Below, piece after piece: positions 1-7,439 of a stretch of DNA of 64,000 nucleotides (position 1 is its first letter; each line of letters begins with the position of its first letter). The DNA comes from Streptomyces sp. HB132. GTDB lineage: Bacteria; Actinomycetota; Actinomycetes; Streptomycetales; Streptomycetaceae. Under the pieces are notes generated by a model. It did no database searches. It worked only from the letters and a program-made list of their open reading frames with translations, and had not been told where the DNA came from. The stretch lies in contig NZ_JAFBGA010000007.1 of NCBI RefSeq assembly GCF_016909575.1, forward strand, positions 310,001 through 374,000, read 5' to 3'. Made by a program: the position numbers and the translations under genes.

Positions 1-935
1 CCGCCGGACTGCTGGTCCCCGAGAAGTTCGGCGGCCAGGGTGCCACCCACCGTGAAGCCGCCGTGGTCCTGGAGGAGCTGGGGCGCAGCGTCGCTCCGGC
101 CCCCTACCTGACCAGCGCCGTCGTCGCGACCGAGGTGCTCCTCGCGCTCGGTGCCGACGACGGGCCGACCGTCGAACTCCTCGGCGAACTGGCGGCGGGG
201 CGCAAGGTGGCCGTACTCGTCCTGCCCTTCGCCACGGCCCCCGCCGACGGAGCCTCGGCGATGACCGGGACCCTGGGGCGGACCGTGACCGGCGTCGCGG
301 AGGCGGCGGCGGCCGACGTGCTGCTGGTGCCCACAGCGGAAGGGCTGTACGCGGTGGAGGCCCGCGGGGAGGGTGTCACCGTCCAGCCCCACGTCCCGCT
401 CGATCTGACCCGCCCGCTCGCCGCGGTCACCCTGGACGGGGCCTCCGGCACCCGGCTCGCGGAGGCGGGACCCTCGGCCGCGGCCGTGGGTGCCGGGCTT
501 CTCGCCGGTGCCGGTCTGCTCGCGTCCGAGCAGCTCGGACTGGCCGAGTGGTGCCTGGCCGAGACGGTCCGGCACACCCGCGAACGCCACCAGTTCAACA
601 GGCCCGTCGGCTCGTTCCAGTCGCTCAAGCACCGGATGGCCCAGCTCTGGCTGGAGGTCGTCTCCGCGCGAGCCGCCGCCCGCAACGCCGCGGACGCGCT
701 TGCGGCCGGCAGCCCGGACGCTCCGCTCGCGGTGGCCGTGGCACAGGCCTACTGCTCCGGGGTCGCCGTGCACGCGGCGGAGGAGTGCGTCCAGCTGCAC
801 GGCGGAATCGGGATGACCTGGGAACACCCCGCACACCTGTATCTGAAGCGGGCCAAGGCCGACTCGATCGCGTACGGCACCGCGGGACGGCACCGCGAGT
901 CCGTGGCCGGGCTGGTGGAGCTGCCGGCTCCGTGA
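1..935 (+). CDS. acyl-CoA dehydrogenase, 5' end outside the window
   Basis: Only the C-terminal ~310 residues are present. The reading frame is already open at base 3 and runs to TGA at 933-935, so the start lies upstream. The visible part begins with a middle-domain stretch (LVPEKFGGQGAT) and contains the C-terminal helical domain, with RHQFNRPVGSFQ and LHGGIGMTWEHPAH. These are family landmarks for FAD and substrate contacts in acyl-CoA dehydrogenases. The usual Glu-containing active-site loop is less obvious, so the acyl substrate cannot be named. The enzyme would be a cytoplasmic flavoprotein oxidising acyl-CoA to 2-enoyl-CoA and passing electrons to ETF. It is followed by an inverted repeat and seems to end its transcription unit. 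Confidence 0.88.
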   Translation, partial: AGLLVPEKFGGQGATHREAAVVLEELGRSVAPAPYLTSAVVATEVLLALGADDGPTVELLGELAAGRKVAVLVLPFATAPADGASAMTGTLGRTVTGVAEAAAADVLLVPTAEGLYAVEARGEGVTVQPHVPLDLTRPLAAVTLDGASGTRLAEAGPSAAAVGAGLLAGAGLLASEQLGLAEWCLAETVRHTRERHQFNRPVGSFQSLKHRMAQLWLEVVSARAAARNAADALAAGSPDAPLAVAVAQAYCSGVAVHAAEECVQLHGGIGMTWEHPAHLYLKRAKADSIAYGTAGRHRESVAGLVELPAP

Positions 936-945
936 GCCGGACACC

Positions 946-981
946 GGGCGGGGACGCGCGCGCTCATACGTGTCCCCGCCC
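946..981 (+). terminator. inverted repeat downstream of acyl-CoA dehydrogenase
   Basis: Perfect 10-bp arms (GGGCGGGGAC at 946-955 and GTCCCCGCCC at 972-981) enclose a 16-nt loop, starting 10 nt after the stop codon. A second small hairpin (CCCCGC/GCGGGG, 979-993) overlaps its right arm. There is no T-tract, as is common for Streptomyces terminators. Confidence 0.55.
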
Positions 982-1157
982 CGCCCTGCGGGGTGCCCGG
1001 AGCGCAGCGGAGGGAAACAGCAGGCGCGGTGCGGTCGGCGCCGGGACGACGGCTGTTCCAACTCTTGGCAGGTACCTGACTTTGTGGGGGTCCGTGCCTC
1101 CATACTCGTCGCGTCCCCCCGCCCGCTGCACCCCCACGACCGCCTCAGGGAGACCCC

Positions 1158-2027
1158 ATGGCGCACCTGACCCGTCGCAGAGTCTTCACCACCGCCCTCG
1201 CCACCGCCGCCGCGGGCGCGCTCATCCCCACACAGGAAGCCGAAGCGGCCGCCGCCCGCCCCCGCGGTCCCCGCCCGCTGGCCAGGGCACACGCGCACAA
1301 CGACTACCTGCACCCGCGCCCCCTGCGCGACGCGCTCGCGCACGGATTCACCAGCGTCGAGGCGGACGTCTTCCTCGTCGACGGCGAACTGCTCGTCGCC
1401 CACGAGCCCGAGAGCCTCGACCCCGCACGCACCCTCGTCTCGCTCTACCTGGACCCCTTGCTCGACCTGGTCCGCTCCCACCACGCCGGACACCGCGGCG
1501 CGCTGCAACTGCTGATCGACATCAAGGCGGACGGTGCCGCCGCCTACCTCGCTCTCGACCGGGTGCTCCGTCGATACCGCCCCATGCTCACCCGCTCCGT
1601 CCACGGCCGGGTCCGTACCGGCGCGGTCACCCCCGTCATCTCGGGAGACCGTGCCGCCCGCGTCCCGATGGAGGCACAGACCACCCGGTACGCCTTCTAC
1701 GACGGGCGACCGGACGACCTCGGCACCGCCGCACCGGCCTCCTTCATCCCGCTCATCAGCGGCAACTGGTCCACGAGCTTCAGCTGGCGGGGGGCCGGCT
1801 CCTTCCCCGGTGCCGAACGGGACAGGCTGCGCACCCTCGTCTCCGGAGCCCACGCTCGCGGGCAAAGGGTTCGTTTCTGGGGCACCCCCGACACTGCCGG
1901 TCCGGAACGCGACGCGTTGTGGACCGAACTCGTCGCCGCTGACGTCGACCACCTCAACACCGACGATCTGGCAGGGCTCGAGACCTTCCTCCGGCGACGC
2001 GAGCCCAGCAGCCGCGGAGGCGGCTGA
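1158..2027 (+). CDS. Tat-exported PI-PLC/GDPD-like phosphodiesterase family protein
   Basis: 289 residues. The N-terminus (MAHLTRRRVFTTALATAAAG) has a twin-arginine pair followed by a hydrophobic run and an AEA-type cleavage region near residue 30, so a Tat-exported product is likely. The mature part opens with RAHAHNDYLHPRPL and continues FTSVEADVFLVDGELLVAHEP. This is the His/Glu/Asp arrangement of the TIM-barrel PI-PLC-like phosphodiesterase superfamily, where such residues bind a metal and do acid-base catalysis. A C-terminal DVDHLNTDDLAGL is typical of the last strand of this fold. The substrate may be a glycerophosphodiester or phospholipid head group but is not determined. The start codon lies after CAGGGAGACCCC, a good ribosome binding site. 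Confidence 0.75.
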   Translation: MAHLTRRRVFTTALATAAAGALIPTQEAEAAAARPRGPRPLARAHAHNDYLHPRPLRDALAHGFTSVEADVFLVDGELLVAHEPESLDPARTLVSLYLDPLLDLVRSHHAGHRGALQLLIDIKADGAAAYLALDRVLRRYRPMLTRSVHGRVRTGAVTPVISGDRAARVPMEAQTTRYAFYDGRPDDLGTAAPASFIPLISGNWSTSFSWRGAGSFPGAERDRLRTLVSGAHARGQRVRFWGTPDTAGPERDALWTELVAADVDHLNTDDLAGLETFLRRREPSSRGGG

Positions 2028-2165
2028 CCGGCGTGCCGATCTCTGCTCCCGGTCACCGTCGGTCAACACCCGTTCGGCGGACACGCCAGTGCGCCGAACG
2101 GTCCCTCCGCTGCGCCACACTGGCGGCCGAATGCCGCAATTCCGGCGCGGCGGAGGAGGTTGGCC

Positions 2166-2360
2166 ATGGCCATTTCGATCTCAGTGGTGCTGCTTCTGCT
2201 GCTCCTCGCAGTGATCTTCCTGCGTAACGGCGGGCTCAAGGTCTCGCACGCGATCGTCTGCGCCCTGCTGGGTTTCCTTCTCGCGGGTACGAGCATGGCT
2301 CCCACCATCCACGAGGGGATCACCGCCACGGCGAACGTGGTCAGCGGCCTGAGGCCCTGA
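2166..2360 (+). CDS. small membrane protein of unknown function
   Basis: 64 residues from ATG 2166. GGAGGAGG ends about 6 nt upstream, which decides this start over an in-frame TTG at 2160. The protein is almost entirely two hydrophobic stretches: residues 2-19 (ISISVVLLLLLLAVIFL) and ~28-45 (AIVCALLGFLLAGTSMAP). A short polar C-terminus ends THEGITATANVVSGLRP-like. I do not recognise a functional family, although the sequence looks conserved rather than random. It lies upstream of, and in the same direction as, the cysteine-rich gene at 2524, so the two may be co-transcribed. Confidence 0.65.
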   Translation: MAISISVVLLLLLLAVIFLRNGGLKVSHAIVCALLGFLLAGTSMAPTIHEGITATANVVSGLRP

Positions 2361-2523
2361 TTCCGCACGCACCGTCCGGGTGCGGGAGAATGCAGGTCCG
2401 ATCGTCGCACAGCGCCGCACGGGGCCGACCGGGGCGATACCGTCGTCCGCAGGCCCCTGCGCGTGCCTCGTGACATGGCTCGGGACCCGACAGCCCCTGG
2501 CCACGCACCTGGAGAACGCACCA

Positions 2524-3273
2524 ATGTCCTTCCCGCCCCCCGGACGGCACTCGGGCGCAGCCCACCACGAGTACTGCAACAACGCCCTGTGCTGCCGCTG
2601 CCAGCAGCGGCAGTGGACGACGAAGCTCGGCGACGAGCGCCTCTGCGGTCCGTGCGCGGCCTGCTGTCGCGACTGCGGCCGGGCGCCCGCGCCCCACCTG
2701 GACGGGCTCGACGACGGGCTCTGCGCGGAATGCCGGGGCCAGTGCGGCCGATGTCAGCGGGCGTTGCCCGCCGAGGGACCCTGCGGCTGCCGCAAGTGGC
2801 GCGAGCGCGCGGGGGGCGACCCGGTCAACTACATCCTTCAGGCACTCCCGCAACCGCTGGTCCAGGCGCTCGGCCACCGGCACCCCCGTACCGTGCACGA
2901 CCTGATCCACCGGGAGCTCGCCCGGCGCACCCCCGACCAGCTCCTGGAGCGGCTCGAGCGCCGGTGGAACGTCCGCTGGTCCCATGCCCTCCACGAGAAG
3001 GACGAGGACGGACGGCGCCGCTGGGCACCGCAGGAGATCGCCGAAGCGCTCGTGAGCCCCGGCCACTGCGCGAACCCCCAGTGCGAGGACGGCTACCTGC
3101 TCGCCACCGACACTCCGTGCGGTCAGTGCCTGCGCCCCACCCACCGTTTCGTCACGTCGGTGGCCGACCGGACGGCGACCTCGGACCACGCCCGCGCGGC
3201 CGCCGCGCAGATCCGGCGCGCACTCGTGGAGAACCGATCCAGGAAGCCTGGCAAGCGGCGGCCGACGAACTGA
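2524..3273 (+). CDS. cysteine-rich multi-zinc-ribbon protein
   Basis: 249 residues from ATG 2524, with GGAG 10 nt upstream. An in-frame GTG at 2380 has no such site. Residues ~20-90 carry a dense series of cysteine pairs: CCRCQQRQ, CGPCAACCRDCG, CAECRGQCGRCQ and CGCRKW. A second cluster near residues 180-205 (CANPQCEDG..CGQC) looks like another zinc ribbon. The middle section contains a helical block with TVHDLIHRELARRTPDQL and an RRWNVRWSH motif. Several treble-clef or ribbon zinc sites are therefore likely, fitting a nucleic-acid or protein-binding role, but I do not recognise the family. It converges with the HhH gene, the two stops lying 5 nt apart. Confidence 0.7.
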   Translation: MSFPPPGRHSGAAHHEYCNNALCCRCQQRQWTTKLGDERLCGPCAACCRDCGRAPAPHLDGLDDGLCAECRGQCGRCQRALPAEGPCGCRKWRERAGGDPVNYILQALPQPLVQALGHRHPRTVHDLIHRELARRTPDQLLERLERRWNVRWSHALHEKDEDGRRRWAPQEIAEALVSPGHCANPQCEDGYLLATDTPCGQCLRPTHRFVTSVADRTATSDHARAAAAQIRRALVENRSRKPGKRRPTN

Positions 3274-3278
3274 GCGGC

Positions 3279-3893
3279 TCAGCCCTTGCCGAGCGCGCCC
3301 CGCACCAGTGCCGCGGCGACCACAGCGGGATCCCGGCCCTCTGCCAGTTGCGCGAGCCGGTCGGGCTTGGTGGGAAGGCCGAGCCGCTCCGCGCCCTGCA
3401 GGGCTTTCGCGTCGAGGTACGGCGCCTGACCGGGCCACACCGTCTGCACCTCGCGCAGGAAGATGTCGGCTCCCGCAGGCCCGATCCCCGGAAAGCGCCG
3501 GAGCGCCGAGCGCAGCGCTTCCGTCTTCCCGTCCGCCTCCTCGCGCAGCCGCCGGAGATCTCCGCCGTACGCGTCGAGGAGGAGCAGGGCACCGTCCCCG
3601 AGCTGGGTGGCCGTCCGTTCGTCGTAGCGGCGGTAGCCTCCCTCGCCCAGCGCGTCGACCCGCTCCTGCCAGGTGGCGTCGGCCATGTGGCGCGGCGTGC
3701 GCAACCGGTGGGCGAACAACGCCCGCGCCGCGGCCACCGCGATCTGCGCACGGATACGCGCGCTGAGCAGATGGCTCAGGACCAGCAGCTGGTACAAGGG
3801 CTGAGGGGCGTCCCGCAGCCGGATACCCGCCTCCGTGGCGAACGTGGTGCCGTGTCGCTCGAGCAGCGCGTCCAGAGTCCCGCGCGCCGTCAC
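3279..3893 (-). CDS. HhH-GPD superfamily protein (endonuclease III-like)
   Basis: 204 residues from GTG 3893. This start overlaps the stop of the upstream membrane gene as GTGA, so translation is probably coupled. The helix-hairpin-helix sits at RRFPGIGPAGADIFLREVQ and is followed by PYLDAKALQ, which supplies the conserved Asp of the GPD loop. Family members are DNA glycosylases or AP lyases that recognise damaged bases. The catalytic Lys position expected for Nth-type bifunctional enzymes is not evident, and there is no C-terminal Fe-S cysteine cluster. It may therefore be a monofunctional glycosylase or a non-enzymatic relative. Longer upstream readings of this frame run into non-coding DNA. 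Confidence 0.75.
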   Translation of the reverse strand: MTARGTLDALLERHGTTFATEAGIRLRDAPQPLYQLLVLSHLLSARIRAQIAVAAARALFAHRLRTPRHMADATWQERVDALGEGGYRRYDERTATQLGDGALLLLDAYGGDLRRLREEADGKTEALRSALRRFPGIGPAGADIFLREVQTVWPGQAPYLDAKALQGAERLGLPTKPDRLAQLAEGRDPAVVAAALVRGALGKG

Positions 3894-4072
3894 GTGAAAC
3901 CGAAGACGCGCGCGATGAAGTACCCGGCGACGACAGCCGAGCCCAGCATCACCACGGTCGCCCAGAGAACAGGGTGTTCCCAGATCCCCCCGTCGGCGCG
4001 CTCGACGTGTGCTTCGCTTATGCAGCCCTCGGCAGGAGGCGTTTCCCCCGGGGGCGTGAGTGAGATAGCCAT
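3890..4072 (-). CDS. small single-pass membrane protein coupled to HhH gene
   Basis: 60 residues from ATG 4072, with GGAGGAAGG upstream. The first ~35 residues are polar (AISLTPPGETPPAEG), and one C-terminal membrane helix follows (HPVLWATVVMLGSAVVAGYF), ending IARVFGFT. The stop TGA shares bases with the GTG start of the HhH-GPD gene. Function unknown. A membrane helix translated together with a DNA-repair-like protein is unusual and may only reflect operon packing. The start also lies ~130 nt from the divergent FUSC gene. Confidence 0.6.
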   Translation of the reverse strand: MAISLTPPGETPPAEGCISEAHVERADGGIWEHPVLWATVVMLGSAVVAGYFIARVFGFT

Positions 4073-4199
4073 GTCTCCACCTTCCTCCCGAGCGGCCGGG
4101 ACCGCGAGGCGGTACCGATGGCGGTGCGTCGTACGTCCGTACGGAGTCCGACCGGTCACTGAAGCGCTGCGGGACTCCGTAGCGGGGCACCCTCAAGGA

Positions 4200-5438
4200 A
4201 TGCCTGCAGTCTCCGCGCCCGAGCCCGTCGTCAAACTCGTCCAGCGCACCACCGAGCCCGCCGCGGCCCAGACACTGCGGTCGACGGCCGCCGCGGTCAT
4301 CGCCTTCGCGGTGGCCCAGACGGTTCTGCCCGCCCCGCATCCCGCCCCTCTCACCGCGCCCCTCACCGCCCTCCTCGTGGTCCAGGTCACGCTCTACGCG
4401 ACGCTCACGACGGGGATCAGGCGCGTGAACGCCGTGGTCGTAGGGGTCCTGATCGCCAGCGGCTTCAGCTCGCTGGTGGGCCTGAGCTGGTGGAGCCTCG
4501 GGCTGACCATCTTCACCTCACTGCTGATCGGACGACTGGTACGGGTCAACGAGTTCGTGCCCGAGGTGGCGATCAGCGCGATGCTGGTCCTCGGCGTCTC
4601 GCAGGTCGCCGCCACCGCATGGGGGCGCGTGCTGGAGACGCTCATCGGTGCCGGCGTCGGCCTGCTCTTCAACCTCCTGCTGGCACCGCCCGTCTGGGTC
4701 GAATCGGCGGGCGCCTCCATCGGCGGCCTTGGGGAGCGGATGGGAAGGATGCTGCGGGCCCTGGGCGAGGAGATCGGCGGCAACCATCCCGTGCGGGAGG
4801 CCGCCGCGCGCCTCCACGAAGCGCGCCGCCTGGACCACGACATCGTGGAGGTGGACGCGTCCCTGCGGCGGGCCGAGGAGAGCTTGATGCTCAACCCCCG
4901 TGTCAGGCAGGGGCTGCTGCACCGCGTGGTCCTGCGGACCGGACTCGACACTCTGGAGATCTGTGCCGTGGTGCTGCGCGTCCTGACCCGGACGCTGACC
5001 GACCTCGCCAAGGCACGTACCGAGGAGACGCTCTTCCCCGCGGACGTGGCCACGGACCTCAGGGAACTGTTCGGGCACATGTCCGACGCCGTCGAAGGGT
5101 TCGCGACGATGATCACCACTCCTATGGCCGAGAGCGGGGAAGAGGCGGAGGAGCGCCTGGCCGACGCGCTCGCCCGCAGCCGCGTGACGCGCGACCGCGT
5201 GGCAGATCTGCTGCTGGAGGACGTCCAGGAACACCCGCGGCAGTGGCAGCTGCACGGCGCACTGCTCGCGGAGGTCGACCGCGTCCTCGACGAGCTCGAC
5301 ATCGACAAGCGTACGGAGCGCCTGGCCGAGGAGCTGGACCGGCGTTCGGCCGAGGCCCACGAACGCCGGCCCCGGCTGAGGGAGGTGTCCCGTAGGTTGC
5401 GCGGGGCGACGCAGTTCCGGGTGCGGGCCGGCGAATGA
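4200..5438 (+). CDS. FUSC/aromatic-acid-exporter (ArAE) family membrane protein
   Basis: 412 residues from ATG 4200. The ribosome binding site is weak (AAGGA touching the ATG), so the exact start is less sure. Residues ~25-185 hold about six hydrophobic segments, including FAVAQTVLPAPHPAPLTAPL and VVVGVLIASGFSSLVGLSWW, in the FUSC pattern with a conserved QVTLYATLTTGIRRV. The C-terminal 220 residues are a charged helical cytoplasmic domain rich in Glu/Arg heptads. Family members are half-transporters proposed to export aromatic acids, and some are involved in membrane stress. It ends 5 nt before the convergent CDGSH gene. A second FUSC protein is encoded at 45767-47641. Confidence 0.82.
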   Translation: MPAVSAPEPVVKLVQRTTEPAAAQTLRSTAAAVIAFAVAQTVLPAPHPAPLTAPLTALLVVQVTLYATLTTGIRRVNAVVVGVLIASGFSSLVGLSWWSLGLTIFTSLLIGRLVRVNEFVPEVAISAMLVLGVSQVAATAWGRVLETLIGAGVGLLFNLLLAPPVWVESAGASIGGLGERMGRMLRALGEEIGGNHPVREAAARLHEARRLDHDIVEVDASLRRAEESLMLNPRVRQGLLHRVVLRTGLDTLEICAVVLRVLTRTLTDLAKARTEETLFPADVATDLRELFGHMSDAVEGFATMITTPMAESGEEAEERLADALARSRVTRDRVADLLLEDVQEHPRQWQLHGALLAEVDRVLDELDIDKRTERLAEELDRRSAEAHERRPRLREVSRRLRGATQFRVRAGE

Positions 5439-5443
5439 GTGCG

Positions 5444-5668
5444 TCAGTCCGCCGCGCCGTTGCGCTCGTCCGGCCGCGTGCGGCGTCGGTGGCTGGTGTC
5501 GCACCAGGGGTACATCCGGCTGCGGCGGCACATGCAGACGGCGACGGCGAACCGGTCCGAGACGGCCACACTGCCGTCCGGACAGGTGATCTCGACGGGC
5601 CCCTCGACCAGCAGGGGCCCCTCGTCGCCGAGGGCGATCCGGCAAGGGCGTTCAGGCTTGTTCGGCAC
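5444..5668 (-). CDS. CDGSH iron-sulfur domain protein
   Basis: 74 residues from GTG 5668. Residues ~45-60 read CMCRRSRMYPWCDTSH, matching the C-x-C-x2-S-x3-P-x-C-D-x-S-H signature whose three Cys and one His bind a [2Fe-2S] cluster. The protein is short, as for single-domain bacterial CDGSH proteins, with no membrane anchor. Its start lies inside the last 17 bases of the methyltransferase gene, so the two are co-translated. Bacterial members are poorly understood and are thought to act in redox sensing or Fe-S transfer. The neighbouring genes point to a shared redox or iron function. Confidence 0.85.
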   Translation of the reverse strand: MPNKPERPCRIALGDEGPLLVEGPVEITCPDGSVAVSDRFAVAVCMCRRSRMYPWCDTSHRRRTRPDERNGAAD

Positions 5669-6335
5669 GGATGACCACCAGTTCCTCCGCCGTCTCTCCT
5701 TCGTCCACCAGCCCCGTGTCCCGCAGCCAGCGCAGTCTGGAGCGCAGCACGGGTCCGAGGGGCACGAGCGCGCGGACACTTACCTGGGCCCGTAGCCCGG
5801 CGTCCGAGAGGTGCCGCAGGGTCACGTCGCTGTCGCACAGCCCCGAGTGCACCAGGAGGAGCCGGCCTCCGGGGCGCAGCGCGGCCGGGGCGGTCGCACA
5901 GACCCGGTCGAGGATGGCGCGGCCGTCGCACCCGGCCTCCCAGGCCCGCGCGGCGCCGTGCCCGGGCAGCCGGCCCACGGGCGACGGAACGTAGGGCGGG
6001 TTGCAGATCACCAGGTCGTAGGACCGGCCGGGCAGAGACGCCAGGAGGTCGCTGCGCTGCACGGTGATCCGCCGACGGTGCAGCAGCGCGTTCAGCCTCG
6101 CAGTCACCACCGCCCGCCGCGCGATGTCCACGGCCGTCACACGCGCACCCAGCTGGGCAGCGCGCAGAGCGAGCGCGCCGCTGCCCGTCCCGACGTCCAG
6201 CACCTCGGTGCCGGGGGCGATGGTCTCCTTGTTCAGCGCGGCCATCAGCAGGCGGGTGTCGTGCTGGGGCGCGTACACACCGGGGAGGGTCATCAGCCGG
6301 GTGTTACGGGTGTCTTCAGCCGTGTCTGCGGACAT
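5652..6335 (-). CDS. HemK/PrmC-like class I methyltransferase
   Basis: 227 residues from ATG 6335, with GGAG 7 nt upstream. A start at 6347 lacks a ribosome binding site. The SAM-binding motif I is VLDVGTGSGALALRAA, followed by the acidic VTAVDIARRAV and the NPPY catalytic motif (VICNPPYVPSPV). NPPY marks N5-glutamine or amine methyltransferases of the HemK/PrmC/MTQ2 type. The long N-terminal helical domain of true PrmC is absent, so this is not the release-factor enzyme of the prfA locus; an MTQ2-like protein methylase is likely. It is the middle gene of a three-gene minus-strand set, 47 nt after the diiron-type gene and overlapping the CDGSH gene. Confidence 0.85.
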   Translation of the reverse strand: MSADTAEDTRNTRLMTLPGVYAPQHDTRLLMAALNKETIAPGTEVLDVGTGSGALALRAAQLGARVTAVDIARRAVVTARLNALLHRRRITVQRSDLLASLPGRSYDLVICNPPYVPSPVGRLPGHGAARAWEAGCDGRAILDRVCATAPAALRPGGRLLLVHSGLCDSDVTLRHLSDAGLRAQVSVRALVPLGPVLRSRLRWLRDTGLVDEGETAEELVVIRAEQA

Positions 6336-6382
6336 CTGCCACTCCATTCGTTGCCGGGCGGGCTCGCGGATCAGGACGGGGT

Positions 6383-7345
6383 TCAGGCTTGCCAGTCCGC
6401 GAGCAGCCGTTCGCCGAGCCGCTCCTCGAGGTACGAGGTGGCGATGATGCCGAAAGCGATGTCGGCCGCCAGCTCGGGCTCGTCTTCGAGCAGCCCGCCG
6501 ATCACGTCCCGGCGCACCACCTGTTCGTGCACCGCGTCCGCTTCGACGTGCTCCGTGTAGAAGAACTCCGCCGCCGGGCCCGCACCGGTGCGCTTCATGG
6601 CGTGGGCCAGACGACGGGAAGCGGGGGAGGAAGTGATCTCGACGGCGGCGAAGTGGCCCACCAGCGCTCCGCGCAGCCTGCGGTGCAGGCCGAACAGCGA
6701 CATCTGGTTGACGAGGGTCAGCATGGGCGCGGAGCCGTCGTCCAGATACCCCCCGTAGGCGGTGTCCAGGCCCAGATCGGCCATGAGGCCGGCGAACAGC
6801 TGAGCGTGGATGCGGTCCGCGCGCCCGGCGCCGAACTCGTCGTACTCGATCGCCGCCATGCCTGCCTTGGCCCGTCCACCGAGCCGGGGCAGCACCCAGG
6901 CGTGCGGGTCCGCCTCCTTGAGGTGGTAGAGCGAACGCTGCATGGCGTAGTCGCGCAGGTGGCGCAGTTCGCCCCGGTCCTCGAGGAACCAGGAGACGCC
7001 GGATCCTCGGACCGGTTCCAGGAGCAGGCCGTCCAGGATGTCGTCCAGACTCGCGTTTACCGTGGCATCGTGGCGCAGTGCCGTGAGGAAACGTTTCTCC
7101 AGGGCGGCGCGTACCGCGAGCAGAGGCGGGTCCCACTCCAGCTCGGGGCGCACACCGGTGAACCCGCGATAGTGCAGCTCATAGCACACGTACAGGGCGA
7201 GCTGCAGGTCGTCGCCGTAGGGCTCGGCACCCCAGGCGGCACCCGGATCCGGCAGCGCACCGTCGCCCCGCAGATATCCGATCACCCCCGCGGAGAGCAC
7301 TCCGCGCGGTCGGGGCAGGAGAGGGCCTGTGCGGTGACGTGACAT
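6383..7345 (-). CDS. iron-containing redox enzyme family protein (haem-oxygenase-like fold)
   Basis: 320 residues from ATG 7345, preceded by GGCAGGAGGAAA. The all-helical sequence contains EYDEFGAGRADRIHAQLF in the middle and TEHVEADAVHEQ near residue 260. These Glu/Asp/His spacings are those of haem-oxygenase-like diiron oxidases and related cofactor-binding proteins. No signal peptide is present. Characterised relatives perform N-oxygenation, C-C cleavage or decarboxylation on small molecules; the substrate here is unknown. It leads a minus-strand set with an MTQ2-like methyltransferase and a CDGSH protein, both separated from it by less than 50 nt or overlapping. Confidence 0.8.
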   Translation of the reverse strand: MSRHRTGPLLPRPRGVLSAGVIGYLRGDGALPDPGAAWGAEPYGDDLQLALYVCYELHYRGFTGVRPELEWDPPLLAVRAALEKRFLTALRHDATVNASLDDILDGLLLEPVRGSGVSWFLEDRGELRHLRDYAMQRSLYHLKEADPHAWVLPRLGGRAKAGMAAIEYDEFGAGRADRIHAQLFAGLMADLGLDTAYGGYLDDGSAPMLTLVNQMSLFGLHRRLRGALVGHFAAVEITSSPASRRLAHAMKRTGAGPAAEFFYTEHVEADAVHEQVVRRDVIGGLLEDEPELAADIAFGIIATSYLEERLGERLLADWQA

Positions 7346-7439
7346 GGGTTTCCTCCTGCCCCGACATGCCCCGGATTCACACGGGCAACCGTGATCGACT
7401 GTACGCCGGACAGGCGCGACCGGCCTGTCCTCACCCGCG

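Noticed and set aside
548..1942. 464-codon frame overlapping acyl-CoA dehydrogenase and PLC-like gene
   Set aside because: It crosses two genes in a different frame and is Arg/Pro-rich.
2463..4199. Upstream 580-codon extension of the FUSC frame
   Set aside because: It crosses the zinc-ribbon and HhH genes on other frames and shows Arg/Pro-rich chance translation.
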